Positions 34,235 to 44,727 of a stretch of DNA of 64,000 bases are shown piece by piece (position 1 is the first letter of the stretch; the number at the start of each line of letters is the position of its first letter). Under the pieces are notes generated by a model, which saw nothing but the letters and a program-made list of their open reading frames with translations, was not told the DNA's origin and did no database searches. The DNA lies in assembly GCA_036346405.1 (NCBI GenBank), contig CM070568.1:1761674-1825673 (forward strand). Direction: 5' to 3'. A program made the translations under genes and the position numbers. This stretch comes from Phyllostachys edulis (taxonomy: Eukaryota; Streptophyta; Magnoliopsida; Poales; Poaceae).

Positions 34235-35044
34235 AACAGTATTCCTATGGGCTGAAGTGCTGAACTTCAAGATTTGTTTCACCTGCAGCTATCAGTTCAA
34301 GCTTTTGAGCAATTTGGCTCCTTGCTAAGCTCCTTACATGACTTGTTGCTAGTAGAAGAGCATGATGTGTGGACTTACATTTGGCAGAATGAAAATTATT
34401 CCCCGGTTAAGGCGTATAATGTTATCATGGGTCAACAACAATGTCATGCATTATTTGCTTGGATTCGGAAGTCTTCATGTCAGTCCAGACACAGAGTATT
34501 TTTCTGATTATTATTGAAGGATCGTCTGAATACCAGAAACCTACTTAGGAGGAAACAATGCTCCTTGCAAAGCTACATTTGCGTCTTGTGTAATCATCAG
34601 GAAGAGGAAACTTTGTACCACTTGTTTTTTGGGTGTGATTTTGCAAAAGCTTGTTGGGATTTGCTTTGCCCTGCCAGACAAGTTGGTCTGTCAACTTTTG
34701 AAAACCTGGAGTTTATTAAAGGGGCTCTCAATCTGCTGTTCAGTATGGAGATCATCATTCTTGTCTGCTGGAGTTTATGGATTGTTCGAAATATCAAAAT
34801 TTTCCAAAATGTGGATCCGTCGGAGAACGGTGCAGACTTCGCTATGGTTATCCATCGTGCACAGGAGAAATTTTTTCCGCAAATTCAAGAATGGGTAGAT
34901 AATATCTTCTGATTTTCTTCTTGTACATCCTTTTCTCTTTTCCTCTTGTAATTTTGAAAACTCTGCTTTATCATATTTAATATATTTACAGCAGGACCAT
35001 CTTGGTCTTACTGTTTTACGGTAAAAAAAACAGTATTCCTATGG
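34235..35044 (+). mobile_element. 5'-truncated LINE insertion with 14-16 bp target duplication
   Basis: AACAGTATTCCTATGG at 34235-34250 is repeated at 35029-35044. The insert (34251-35030) ends in a poly(A) run after TTTTACGGT. It encodes the zinc-binding domain found downstream of plant LINE reverse transcriptases. Poly(A), 5' truncation and a long target duplication are the marks of target-primed reverse transcription. Confidence 0.92.
34270..34912 (+). pseudogene. LINE ORF2 C-terminal zinc-binding domain (zf-RVT type)
   Basis: Two frames, 34274-34507 and 34514-34912, are separated by a stop/shift around 34507 inside the conserved block. Recognisable parts are VKAYNVIMG, KSSCQSRHRVFF, KDRLNTRNLLRRK, CVLCNHQEEETLYHLFFGC and CWSLWIVRN, the pattern of the reverse-transcriptase zinc-binding domain PF13966. 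The last frame ends at TGA 34910-34912, about 110 bp before the poly(A). Endonuclease and reverse transcriptase are absent because of 5' truncation. Confidence 0.88.
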
Positions 35045-35337
35045 ATTGCGATCGGTCGTTTCCTGCGAATCAAATGCGTCAACAGTGGCCATTCCTATGG
35101 AATCTAGATTCCTACGATTTTCCTTCGAAAATCCCGTGAATCAAAAGGGCATAAATCACAGGATAGAAGAAGCATGCACTAGTAGTGGAGTAACTAGCTA
35201 GCCAGTCCACCAGCCAACGACCTGACAGCGACGGCCATCAATTTTTTTGTGGGTACAAGGACAACACACACTCTACACTGACAACATCATACACACCTAC
35301 TACACACGTGAGCAGATGCAAACGGAGCGAATAATTT

Positions 35338-35485
35338 TTTAATTTTCGACCGACCGACTGAAAGCTCGCGGAGCAAATATGGGATTGAGAAATAGGCATC
35401 TGACACTATTCGTGTCCGACTTTGAAGAAAAAAATATGAAATAGGATACAGTATAGGCGATATCCATCTGTATGTGTTCGTATGT
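35338..35485 (+). repeat. Direct repeat, copy 1
   Basis: Shares GCTCGCGGAGC, GAGAAAT-GG-TATCTGA and GGCGATATCCATC with 35662-35805. Unidentified interspersed repeat; copies are about 320 bp apart. Confidence 0.7.
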
Positions 35486-35661
35486 CAGGTGGTACGAAGA
35501 AAACCTGTTGTAACTTCACTTAGGGTTACTACATCTAAGTATGCAAGGGATTATGAGTATTTTTCTTTCGATATCTCAACGATTAGTCTCTTCGTGTTCA
35601 ACCTGATTGCACTCTTATTGTCCAATGTCCTGTATAGGGGTGCAAAAAAAGTTGATAATTT

Positions 35662-35805
35662 CTGTCCGGTTGACTAACCGAAGGCTCGCGGAGCGAATAC
35701 AGGATGGAGAAATGGGTATCTGATACTATCCATGTTCGACTCCGACTCCGAGAAAAAATACAGAATATGATATAGGATAAGCGATATCCATCCATATCAG
35801 CTCCG
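35662..35805 (+). repeat. Direct repeat, copy 2
   Basis: Second copy of 35338-35485, with extra CCGACTCCGA bases. The intervening 175 bp is AT-rich and non-coding. Confidence 0.7.
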
Positions 35806-36720
35806 ATTACACCCTTATGTGTACATGTTTTTTCACTAAATGTGCACGCGTTTGAGTACCCAAATTTTATTCAGTGAGACGCCAGCCTTGGCGAGCGAGA
35901 CTTTCGACGACATCTTCAACCATTTGAGCTACGCTCGACCCTCATGACGGCCATCAATTGATCAGTCAATCATGCATGTGCCCTAGCCTAACAGGCCTAG
36001 CAAGCTAAGCCACCCCCGCCTCGATCCTTATTTATAGGGCACGACTAGCGTTCGGACGTTCGATCTAGACACTAGGATCGGACGTGTCGGATTCCCACCT
36101 CATGTTTCGTCATCATGTATACACTCGTGGAAGCGTCGACTTCAACCTCACCCACATGAACATCACCTCCACCTTGATTTCCACTCCAACACCATCGAAG
36201 AATCGGGAACCCACCACCAAATCATCGATTTGCGCACTCCTCCATCGCGTGTTATTGCTACTATTTCATACACTCTGGAGCCCCATTATGCAACAAAAAA
36301 TCACAAGTACACAAACGAGTACAAAGCAAGCAAGAAAAATCCACTTGTCTACAAACAACAATCCACAATACAGACGAAGCAACAACCACAATCTCTTATT
36401 GCAACCAAAAAAAAAGCTCAGTGCAACAAATCACACAATCACGGCAACAAAAACAACTGAGTACAATTTTTTTTGAGAAGTCGGACTTAAACACTGCATG
36501 CAACAAAATTAGAAAGGTGCTGCAACAAATTAGAGGTAGAGAAGGAAGATGTGGTTGTGGGGTATGCGTAAGAGGAAGAGGGTGTTGTCGATCGAGTGGG
36601 GAATGTTGCGGAGAAACCAGAGCATTGGAATGCTTTCATCACGCCCGTACAGCCACGGTTGGACGGTGGATGGGGCATCCGATGCGTTGAGAAGCACCGT
36701 ACTCTGGGCTGTAGCAATAT
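35806..36720. other. Intergenic spacer upstream of the lipid transfer protein gene
   Basis: No gene is supported. 36270-36470 is strongly enriched in A and C (CAACAA, ACAAAC words), which opens long but unconvincing frames on both strands. Confidence 0.6.
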
Positions 36721-36723
36721 CCC

Positions 36724-36731
36724 TATTTATA
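36724..36731 (+). promoter_or_regulatory. Probable TATA box of the lipid transfer protein gene
   Basis: TATTTATA about 155 bp before the ATG at 36879, followed by a C/T- and CA-rich stretch that would hold the transcription start near 36755. A CTAG repeat (CTAGCTAGCTAGCTAG) occupies the leader just before the start. Confidence 0.65.
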
Positions 36732-36878
36732 CCCTCGTACCCAGCTCCTTCCCTCCACACCACAACATACCGTGTAGACAGAATTGATAAGGCGCACACA
36801 CTGATTTGATCGGTACGCGCGTACGTAGTGGATCTCCTAGCTAGCTAGCTAGCAAGCTTCACGTGGTACGAAGGAAGG

Positions 36879-37360
36879 ATGGCTCTTAACAAGTCGGCGA
36901 TGGTGGCCGTGTTCCTGGCGGCGGCGGTGGTGCTGATGGCGGCGGAGGCGTCGGCGGCGATCACGTGCGGGCAGGTGGGGTCGAAGATGGCGCCGTGCAT
37001 CTCGTACGTGACGGGGAAGGGCGCGCTGACCGCGAGCTGCTGCAACGGCGTGAGGGACCTCAGCAACGCGGCGCGCACGAGCGCGGACCGGCAGGCGGGG
37101 TGCCGGTGCCTCAAGAGCCTCGCCGGCAGCATCAAGTCGCTCAACCTCGGCGTCGTCGCCGGCGTCCCCGGCAAGTGCGGCGTCAGCGTCCCCTTCCCCA
37201 TCAGCATGTCCACCGACTGCAACAAGTAAGCTACCTAGCTAGCTAATTACTAGCAGTAGCAGTAATATATACTCTAATAATCTAGGTCTCATGCATGCAT
37301 ATACATCTGGAAATCTCTAATCGATTATTGATTTGCTCTCATGCATGCAGGGTCAGCTAG
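36879..37360 (+). CDS. Non-specific lipid transfer protein, type 1
   Basis: Spliced as 36879-37225 and 37351-37360, giving 118 residues ending Asn-Lys-Val-Ser. Residues 1-26 form a secretory signal peptide (hydrophobic core VAVFLAAAVVLMAA, cleavage before AITC). The mature part has the full eight-cysteine pattern C-X9-C-X13-CC-X19-CXC-X22-C-X13-C. Such proteins carry fatty acids and phospholipids in a hydrophobic tunnel and act in the cell wall in cuticle formation and defence (family knowledge). The intron interrupting the last codons (AACAA|GTAAGC, then CATGCAG|GGTCAGCTAG) is typical of the family; read unspliced, the frame stops at TAA 37227-37229. A poly(A) signal AATAAA lies near 37418. 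Confidence 0.96.
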
Positions 37361-37936
37361 ACCAGTCGATCCTACCCTACATATACACGCGACGGATCGA
37401 GCTACAAAAATTAATGGAATAAAAGCTCCAAATTGCACACTGATCTGTACACGTGCATATTTATTTATGCTAGCTTAACTTTCAATCCGATCGATATACT
37501 CATGCGTGTCAGCATGTGTGTGGACTGCAACTTTTAATTACTGTCTAATTGTTCGGTGTCCGACCTACTTTTTCAGGCACCCATCAATAAACATTTGCTT
37601 ATTTCTGTAGGCGTGCGGTGCATCGTTGCTATACACAGTACATGAATATATATGTACGTTGGTGCATGCCTGCTACTAGCTACCACGCTAAATGTATCGA
37701 GCTTCACGTTTCGCATATACATTCTCCTCGCACCTATCTAAAGCTCTATCGACCAGTCCTTTGAACCGGACCCAAAATGGGCTGCACTTATTTTCTCGCA
37801 AAATTGCACCTGTAAATTCTCGGATTCAGAGTTTTTTTATTTACGAGATATTATATTTAGTTACATGCATCAATCAATTCACTAAAAAGGTTAAGCTGTG
37901 GAAGGAAGGCCGTGGACAGTACACTATGATTATCGA

Positions 37937-38052
37937 TGATTTGCCATTAAGTTGATGTCTCTCACTGACATATAGATCCTCGGGGTCACATGTCAGTGAG
38001 ATATGGAATGACAAATTATCAGTTGCATATTAACTGCTATGGCAAATTATCA
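37937..38052. mobile_element. Small hairpin, possible MITE
   Basis: TCTCACTGACAT (37960-37971) pairs with ATGTCAGTGAGA (37990-38001) around an 18-base loop. Outer words GATTTGCCAT (37938) and ATGGCAAAT (about 38039) are also inverted. It may be a short MITE or its solo end. Confidence 0.4.
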
Positions 38053-38549
38053 AATCCTCTTATGATTAATGGTACACTTGTTTTGGTGTTAACAAGAGAG
38101 AAAGAGATGACTAGCTGGGCCAACTATATATGGACTCCACAGTTGGCCCATCTTTCCCAACCTTAGCATCTCCCAAGCTGCTGGAGGAATTCAATTTCCT
38201 TCATCGAAACTTGTATTTTGAAATGGAATGAACCTGAAGAATCTCGACGCATATACGCTTTCACTTCGACTACAATGCGAAATGTATTTTAATCATGATT
38301 CCAACGTCCCCATGCCAGAGTCAGGACTCCAGATCGAGTCCGAAACGGACCTCACATCTAGCCACATACGTGCTTGTCCGCCGCTCCATACATACAATTT
38401 TGTCTCAATTTCAACTTCCAATTGCTCCGTGCATATGTACAACCATCCGAAAATTGGATTTATCGGACTCCGGGTAAAATTTCGTACCGTCGATAAAAAT
38501 CGGTTTCGCGTCATTTTTGCCAAATGTTAAAGAGATTTGTAACCAAATG

Positions 38550-38760
38550 AAAGACCATATGTCCAGTGGTAACATTCCTAGCATTTAAGAAGGCGGGTCT
38601 TAGGTTCAAACCCTCGAAACTTCATGTGTAAAAGATTAAAACCGGTTTTTCTACTATTACCCATTTAGGAGGACCCATACTAAGTTACTAGCCTCCTTCC
38701 ACCGCAAAAGTAGGTCACCCTGAGTGCATACCAGGCAGACATTTTTTTTACTTTTGTCCT
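38550..38760 (+). mobile_element. SINE-like sequence with Pol III promoter boxes
   Basis: TGTCCAGTGG (38560-38569, A-box-like) and GGTTCAAACC (38603-38612, B-box-like) are 33 bases apart, the tRNA-like spacing of Pol III promoters. The unit ends in a T-rich run near 38745-38760, as in several plant SINEs. No target duplication was confirmed. Confidence 0.45.
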
Positions 38761-39742
38761 TCCATATGTAAAAAATAAAAAAATCTAGATTGGCCACACG
38801 AAATCTAAATCTGTATAACTGGATTTCAGAAAACAAAATTTTTATAATTCAGAACCATGCATGTCTAATGTTGAAAACAGCTCATATTGGCTTTATGATC
38901 CCCTGCAGTAGAAAGTAGAAACCCGGCCGCGTGCACACGCATCTACGGGCCCCATCATAGAAAATGACCGAGTTTACAGAAAGGCCACCTCGGAGTGATG
39001 TAATTAGACCTTTTATTCTGTCTACTGAAATCGAAGGTGGCTTCTGCTTTTACCTACCGAAGGGTGACTGATGCGATTAGATAGCTTCAACTCTAGCATT
39101 ACTCTTGGATCCACTCCTATGAGTAGTTTAAGGAGGTGTTTGATTAGAAAGTTAGCTCCAGCTCCAGAAATGATAACGATCTTTGTAAAAAGACTGCACT
39201 ACCCTTGTTTTGCGATTTTTAATATTCTTTTGTATTGTTTAACTTATAATAGTTTAATAAGGTGATTTCAGTCATGCTGTGTTTTTATTTTTACAATTTT
39301 TTGGCCATGTTGTGCATTACTAATTTCAATTCAAGAAAACAATTTCTACTTCGCTGTCAGTACAAATTGAGTCGATTATTTCATGGATTGCACGGGTTAC
39401 CCACTTGTACTGTTGATTGATTTGTACAACAATTAGATCAACTGGAGATCTGAAATCTCATACAATAGATTCTTGCATTGCAAGTTTACACCGCGATGTA
39501 AAAACTGCAACTAATCTGACACTTCACCAAGTTCATCATGTAGGAGAAAGAAAAAAATGAAACACTCACAATGCAAAAACTGCAACTAATTTTTACATAT
39601 GCTGTTGACTGGATTTCCATCATTGAACATCCCAGGTTTGCCCACACATTCCCTCTAACCATCATTGATCATTCCAGGCTTACTACTCAAACAAATTTCT
39701 CAGTCCTTTTCTGAATAATTACACACAAGAAGAGGCAATAGC

Positions 39743-39929
39743 CACTACTACAGAAATGCTAATACTGGACGCCTGATCACAGACGGTTCATCGAAACCGT
39801 CTGTATTAAACACAATCTCAGACGGTTTTTGTTTACCCACCGTCTGTGTTATTTTGTGGCCGAAAAACCGTCTGTGAAGAGGTCATATCACAGATGGTTC
39901 ATGTTTAAAACCGTGGCTCGGTCCCGGCC
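39743..39929 (+). mobile_element. CACTA transposon terminus
   Basis: CACTACTACAGAAATGC at 39743 is the conserved CACTA-superfamily end. It is followed by subterminal repeats of ACAGACGGTT and its inverse AACCGTCTGT, at least six in 150 bp. The opposite terminus was not found downstream, so it is a truncated or partly deleted copy. The mini LTR element inserts at 39930. Confidence 0.75.
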
Positions 39930-41354
39930 TGTAACATCTCAAATTTCCTGAGTTTTTGAAAGTTTTGAAAACTTTAAAAAGTAACCATTTGATTTTATTA
40001 ATTTGTCTGCTTCATCTATAGTTTAGGTGTACGGTTTTGATTACACCAATGTTGCAACTGTGTGCACTAGCTACTAATATAGGGGATAGTGCGGTTATAC
40101 ACAAAGGGTCCTGGATCCGGAGATCCGGGGTCCCGACAGAGGTGGTATCAGAGCTGTGTCGACTGTAGGGCGTAACCATAGTTAGCATGGTCGTTTAGTC
40201 AAGACTTCAAAATTTTATTTTCTAAAGCAAACCAACAATTAACTTGAATAGTATTTTTCTCTCATCTTACTCTATTCTTCCTCATCTTATGCTAATCTCC
40301 CCTTATTTCGTTCTCAAGGTCTGACTTCTTATCTTTTCCGAACTTTGTTTCTGAATATAAAGTGACATTCTTATCTCGATAATCTCTATAGGATCGAGCT
40401 TTGCTTAAAGTCGCCCACCCAAATAACATAGATTAGTAGTGCTGTTAAAAGTTTCCCTGTCTCAGTTTCAGTATCGTTTAGTCCGATAGATAGGGTCTTT
40501 GGCTTGAGTTTTGTTGCCTCTTTTAGCTTTCCGGCTATTGTTCGTTGGGTTAAACCCACTTTCTCCAATTAGGTTGTCCCATCTTTCTCCCCTTTTCTTG
40601 CTCATCTTTGTGCTTTTCCCTCTTTCCTATCGTGCTTTCTTCCTCTCGTCTATTAAACCGGAGGAGATCTGTGCAGATGGTTCAGACCCGTAACTCGACA
40701 AGTCAGGATGAACCAGTGGACCCTGTTACGCCACCAACCAACAGTCAAAGAACATCAATCCTGCCGCCGGAGTTACCTGTTTCAACTGTCACCAATTGGG
40801 TCACTACGCCAACAATTGCTCACGACATCCCCCATGAAAGCAAGCCCCTGCGCCAATTCCATTCAACTTGGGAGCTACACCAGCCAGAATCACTACACCA
40901 GGAACAGGCCAAGGAACAACGCAGACTCCAAGTCAAGCCACCAGGACTCCACCTCCTTCTGCAAGAGGACAAGTGAATCATGTCACCGCAGTACCAGCTC
41001 TCATTCTTGATAAGTGCTAAGTCAGTACGGCTTCAGTTCCAGTTTTGTTTTGCTCAAGAGGAGAAGTTGCTTGGAAGAGAGAGCCAAGTCCGAGTCCCCG
41101 AACCTATTCTTTAGTCAACCCGAATCTCGAGGTCGAGATTCCCTTTAAGGGGTGTAGGTTTGTAACATCCCAAATTTCCTGAGTTTTTGAAAGTTTTGAA
41201 AACTTTAAAAAGTAACCATTTGATTTTATTAATTTGTCTGCTTCATCTATAGTTTAGGTGTACGGTTTTGATTACACCAATGTTGCAACTGTGTGCACTA
41301 GCTACTGATCCAGGGAATAGTGCGGTTATACACAGAGGGTCCGGGGTCCCTACA
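39930..41354 (+). mobile_element. Mini LTR retrotransposon with gag remnant
   Basis: Structurally complete at only 1425 bp. The 5' LTR is 39930-40138 (209 bp) and the 3' LTR 41161-41354 (194 bp); both start TGTAACATC and end ACA. The primer-binding site is TGGTATCAGAGC (40143-40154), and the tract TTTAAGGGGTGTAGGTT lies before the 3' LTR. A CGGCC target duplication flanks it (39925-39929, 41355-41359). The 5' LTR has a 14-bp insertion GGATCCGGAGATCC-like relative to the 3' LTR. The internal part holds only gag remnants, so it relies on proteins from a larger element. Confidence 0.93.
40677..41020 (+). pseudogene. Truncated gag with zinc knuckle in the mini LTR element
   Basis: A frame from ATG 40677 (MVQTRNSTSQDEPVDP) starts like chromovirus gag. 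Around 40780-40830, in another frame, CFNCHQLGHYANNC forms a complete CX2CX4HX4C knuckle. The capsid part between is deleted, which joins the gag start nearly directly to the nucleocapsid. The original frame ends near 40976. Confidence 0.75.
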
Positions 41355-41359
41355 CGGCC

Positions 41360-43060
41360 TAGGAGGTCTGCTACGCCTGCGCGCCTCCAGTGGCCGGCAC
41401 CACCCTGGCCCGGCTTCTGATCCGACTCACCGCTCCCTAGGCCCGGCTCAGGCCGCCTCTCATGGCGCTGCCCTAGGCCGCCCTCAAGTTGGCCCGGAGC
41501 GCCGCCCCTCTTGCCCTTACTGAGATTTTGGTTTTTAGCACCTTGGGTTCACAATTTATTTTCTGATGTGGTTTTGATTCAACTGATGCATGTGCAAAGG
41601 AGATGGGTGAAGGTGGCAATGGTGTTCGGTTCCTATAGAGGTGTTTAAGGTATGCTAAACTCCTTAATCCCCCTCATTCCTTGCTCTGTGATGTTAATGC
41701 TGAGAGCTACTTTGCTACTGTGGGATGATCAAACTACTAATATGCCTGGGGGGTTCGGTCTTGACCAAGAAGAGGGGAGTGGCTACAGCCGTGGGTTACC
41801 TTTTTGTCGATTTCGATCTGGAAAAGGCACGATGGTGTTTTGATGACGACGGTCCCCTTGTTGTCGGTTGTGGTTGAACGTCGCCGTCGGTGTCAGGTTG
41901 AAGCCGGTCGTAGCTGCCATCCTTGCTTCCTCCTGCCTCCTTTACTTCCTCTACTCTTCTTCTACCGCCGGCTGCTTGTGGTGATCTTGGCTTGGGTTGC
42001 TTCCTTGTGAGGAGGAAGGGGAGGCCTTGGCTGGCTGGTGAAGAGATGGGGGTGAGGTGCTGTGACAGAGGGGATGAATCTTTGAGGCTTGGCCGAGGGT
42101 GCCTTTTGATGGCATAGGATTGGCATCCGGCTGGCCATCCTGTGTTTGATATTTTTGGGGGAGTTGGTTCTTATCCCCTTTGGCCCTGTGCGCTACTGTT
42201 GATTTGTGATATGCTGATGGACCTCCGGTCCAAAGGATGCTTTTACTATTGTGGACTTACGGATTTTTGGTCCAAAGGTGGGCTTTGGGTCGGTTTTCGG
42301 ACATTGGCTGAGGTAGGTCTGTAAAATGTGGGTATCGGTTCTAATATTGCCGGGTGATGAGGCCCACAAAAGGTGAAATGGTGCCACTACCTTAGGGTGG
42401 TCGGCAAGCCTCATTGACCTTCGCAATGAATCTGACGACAATTCTCTTCTCCCAATCCTTACTTTAATAACACTAGGCTTGCTCCTATCTAATGGTACTG
42501 GTGGAGAGTGGTATGCGTGTAGGTTTCGGATGACTAAGACAACCCGAAGGTTTGATGGGCTAGCGGTCAATAGATAAAGATACAAGGAGGGCTCGGCGAT
42601 AAGCATGCAACACTTTTCTTTTCTTTTATTTATTTTGTTATTTACTCAAAGTTGTAACTTATATCGTGATCTAATGTAACCAAATTTTGTAATTAATTCA
42701 GAGATGTAATATTTTACTTTTGCTTACAATGAAGTTTTGTATGTTGATTCGATGCAATGGATTATTGTAATTTATTTGAGAATGTAACTGTGTTGCATTA
42801 CTACTTTTAAATTCATCCTATAAATTTTGGAGATGGATTCTGGTACTACTTTTATGAGTAATGAAATCTTGGAATTTCCTGCAAGTTATAATGTTGATAA
42901 ATTATTCTTGTAGCAAAATTTTACATTGTAAATTCTATTGTTGAATTTTGATAGCATCCTCTTATGTGATTTTGCGCGGCGATGCGTTCAAAGTCAATTG
43001 CGATTATTATTTGTTTTGGTTTAGAAAATTTTAATTTACGGCTAATTACAATTTAACGAC
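41360..43060. other. Non-coding interior of the PIF-like element
   Basis: GC-rich start (41360-41520), then mixed sequence and AT-rich 42600-43060. Frames of 60-137 codons lack recognisable domains on either strand. Confidence 0.5.
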
Positions 43061-43586
43061 GTTTAGATTAGTTTAATTTTCTCGGGTTCTCACAGCTGTC
43101 ATGGTCGCCACAGAGATCACCGTCATTGCCGCATGGTCTCCGTCGGATAGAGGACGATGAAGCCGTGAGGGAAGAGGTCGAGGAGGGACGAAGCTGGAAG
43201 GAAGACACCGGGTAGAGGACGAGGACGGGGGAGGGGGGAGGAAGCCGCCGCAGCCCTCTAGGGTTCTGTGGACTGTGGCGATTTGGGAATCGGGAGAAAA
43301 AGTGAAACAAGTGCGAGGGGATCGGGTGCCGGGTACGAAAGCCGAAGGAGGTAATGCAGTGGTATATTGCGGGTAATTATCCCCAACTTCTAGTGATATT
43401 TTGCTTTGTTGGTCCGCGGCTCCCCACTTGGAGCAACATTCCACCTACTCTCGAAATTTGCATTGCGGGTTGCTCCGCTCTAGGTTACTCTAACTCCGAA
43501 AACTTTTATGGAGCTACCCTTTTTGTCACAGCTCTAGCCACTCCAACTATGAAGCTAGGAGTAAGAGCCATACCAAACAGTCCTAA

Positions 43587-44136
43587 CTAGCTAATGCGTC
43601 AAGGGAGGAATAGAATAGACGAGAGGAATGGAACAAGCTAGGAATAAAGTAGCTCCAACCGCTTCCTTTCTTGGACGCATGTCTCGGCAAAGAACTAAAG
43701 AAACTAGCTCTGATCCTGTTTCTGTCTAATTAATTTTCAGAGATATATAGTGCGTGTTAGCGTTGCTGTTACCTGTTCCAAATCAGTGAGGTTGGCGTCC
43801 GTGTTCTGCCTGTTGGACCGTGCGTGAAAAGAACAGCACAGCTAGCTGCACAGAGCACTAATTATGAAACCGCTGTCTGTTTGCGAGGCAGATACATACA
43901 TATTGCAGCAGACATAGATGCAGCGCTTTCACTTTCACTTTCACTTTGTCTCGGTTTGTTGTGATCTCATAGACGAATACACAAGTAATCAATCATACGC
44001 GTGAGGCAAAAGCTACCTGACCTGACTCCTCCGATCCGATCCGATCCTTAGCTAGCTAGTTAGGTTGTACAGGCCGGGCGCAGCTAGCCGCAGACGAACA
44101 AGAGCTAGCCGGTGCAGGATAGAAAAAGCACCCACC
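43587..44136. other. Upstream region and leader of the ATL gene
   Basis: No gene is seen. A pyrimidine-rich microsatellite (three CTTTCA units, about 43926-43946) and repeated CCGATCCGATCC near 44031 precede the start; pyrimidine tracts of this kind are common in plant core promoters. No clear TATA box was found. Confidence 0.5.
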
Positions 44137-44727
44137 ATGCGACGACTACTCGGCGACAGAGCCAGCCACGTCGATCAGGCACCGCCGCTGGTCACGCCAG
44201 CATCGGCCGCCGCGGCAGGTGCAGTTGCAGGTGGGGACCAGGTAAGCAACGCCAGCTTCGACGCCAACATGGTAATCATCCTCGCCGCGCTGCTCTGCGT
44301 CCTCATCTGCGCCCTCGGCCTCAACTCCGTCATCCGCTGCGCCCTCCACTGCGCCCGCAGGCTCGCGCCACCTTCAGGCGCCACCACGGCCACCACCACC
44401 ACGAGGCCCGCGCCGTCAGTCACCGCGGGACTGAAGAAGCAGGCGCTAAGGAGGATACCGGTGGAGGTGTACGGGCCCAAGGCCGGCGTCCCGGCCACGG
44501 AGTGCGCCATCTGCCTCGGCGATTTCGCCGACGGCGAGAAGGTCCGCGTGCTCCCCAGGTGCCACCACGGCTTCCACGTCCGCTGCATCGACATGTGGCT
44601 CGCCACGCACTCGTCCTGCCCCACGTGCCGGGACTCGCTTCTCGAGGAGGGCGTAGCCGCCGCGGCAACGACGGCCGCCCAAGGGAGACAGCGCGCCGCC
44701 GGCCAATATAATGCTGCTGGTTTATAA
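44137..44727 (+). CDS. RING-H2 finger protein, ATL family E3 ubiquitin ligase
   Basis: An intronless gene of 196 residues. The ATG at 44137 (context CCACCATGC) is chosen because the in-frame extension to 44065 begins with TTG, not ATG. Residues 45-66 form a single transmembrane helix (MVIILAALLCVLICALGL). An ATL-type GLD-like segment is at about 99-113 (LKKQALRRIPVEVYG). The RING-H2 finger has C123, C126, C142, H144, H147, C150, C161 and C164 with Trp154, which binds E2 enzymes. ATL proteins are membrane-anchored ligases, often elicitor-responsive (family knowledge); the substrate is unknown. Confidence 0.94.
   Translation: MRRLLGDRASHVDQAPPLVTPASAAAAGAVAGGDQVSNASFDANMVIILAALLCVLICALGLNSVIRCALHCARRLAPPSGATTATTTTRPAPSVTAGLKKQALRRIPVEVYGPKAGVPATECAICLGDFADGEKVRVLPRCHHGFHVRCIDMWLATHSSCPTCRDSLLEEGVAAAATTAAQGRQRAAGQYNAAGL

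Larger units (their letters stand above)
34048..35150. mobile_element. MITE-like host sequence interrupted by a LINE
   Basis: The flanks of the LINE read like grass MITEs rich in AGGAATT/TTCCTA words: GATTAGCAGGATTTTC on the left, ATTCCTACGATTTTCC and GTGAATCAAAAGGGC on the right. Termini GGGCCGCTTAGG and GCCCTTTTGATTC are only weakly inverted. Family and boundaries are uncertain. Confidence 0.4.
37435..39131. other. Intergenic spacer downstream of the lipid transfer protein gene
   Basis: No gene is supported. It contains a hairpin (37960-38001) and a SINE-like Pol III promoter (38560-38612). Short frames at 38228-38530 on both strands lack domain similarity. Confidence 0.6.
39132..43583. 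mobile_element. PIF/Harbinger-like composite element
   Basis: The left end GGAGGTGTTTGATTAG and the inverted right end GGACTGTTTGGTATGG are bounded by TAA on both sides (39129-39131 and 43584-43586), matching the 3-bp TAA/TTA target and GG-N3-TGTTTG termini of PIF/Harbinger and Tourist elements. Just inside both ends are CTCCAGCTCCA/AGCTCCA-like words. It is 4.45 kb and contains a CACTA end and a mini LTR retrotransposon. No DDE transposase was recognised. Two separate Tourist copies are an alternative. Confidence 0.4.

Noticed and set aside
35820..35950. Minus-strand SINE suggested by TAGCTCAAATGGTTGAAG
   Set aside because: An A-box-like word is present, but no convincing B box at the expected spacing.
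36084..36476. Plus-strand frame of 130 codons
   Set aside because: It lies in an A/C-rich low-complexity stretch lacking stops by composition and shows no domain.
36965..37246. Arg/Gly-rich frame overlapping the lipid transfer protein
   Set aside because: It is the GC-rich shadow of the eight-Cys frame and has no family resemblance.
43073..43444. Minus-strand 123-codon frame as a host gene
   Set aside because: Pro/Ser-rich low complexity inside the PIF-like element, with no domain or splice evidence.
44065..44136. N-terminal extension of the ATL protein by 24 residues
   Set aside because: The extension begins with TTG, not ATG; the first in-frame ATG with good context is 44137.
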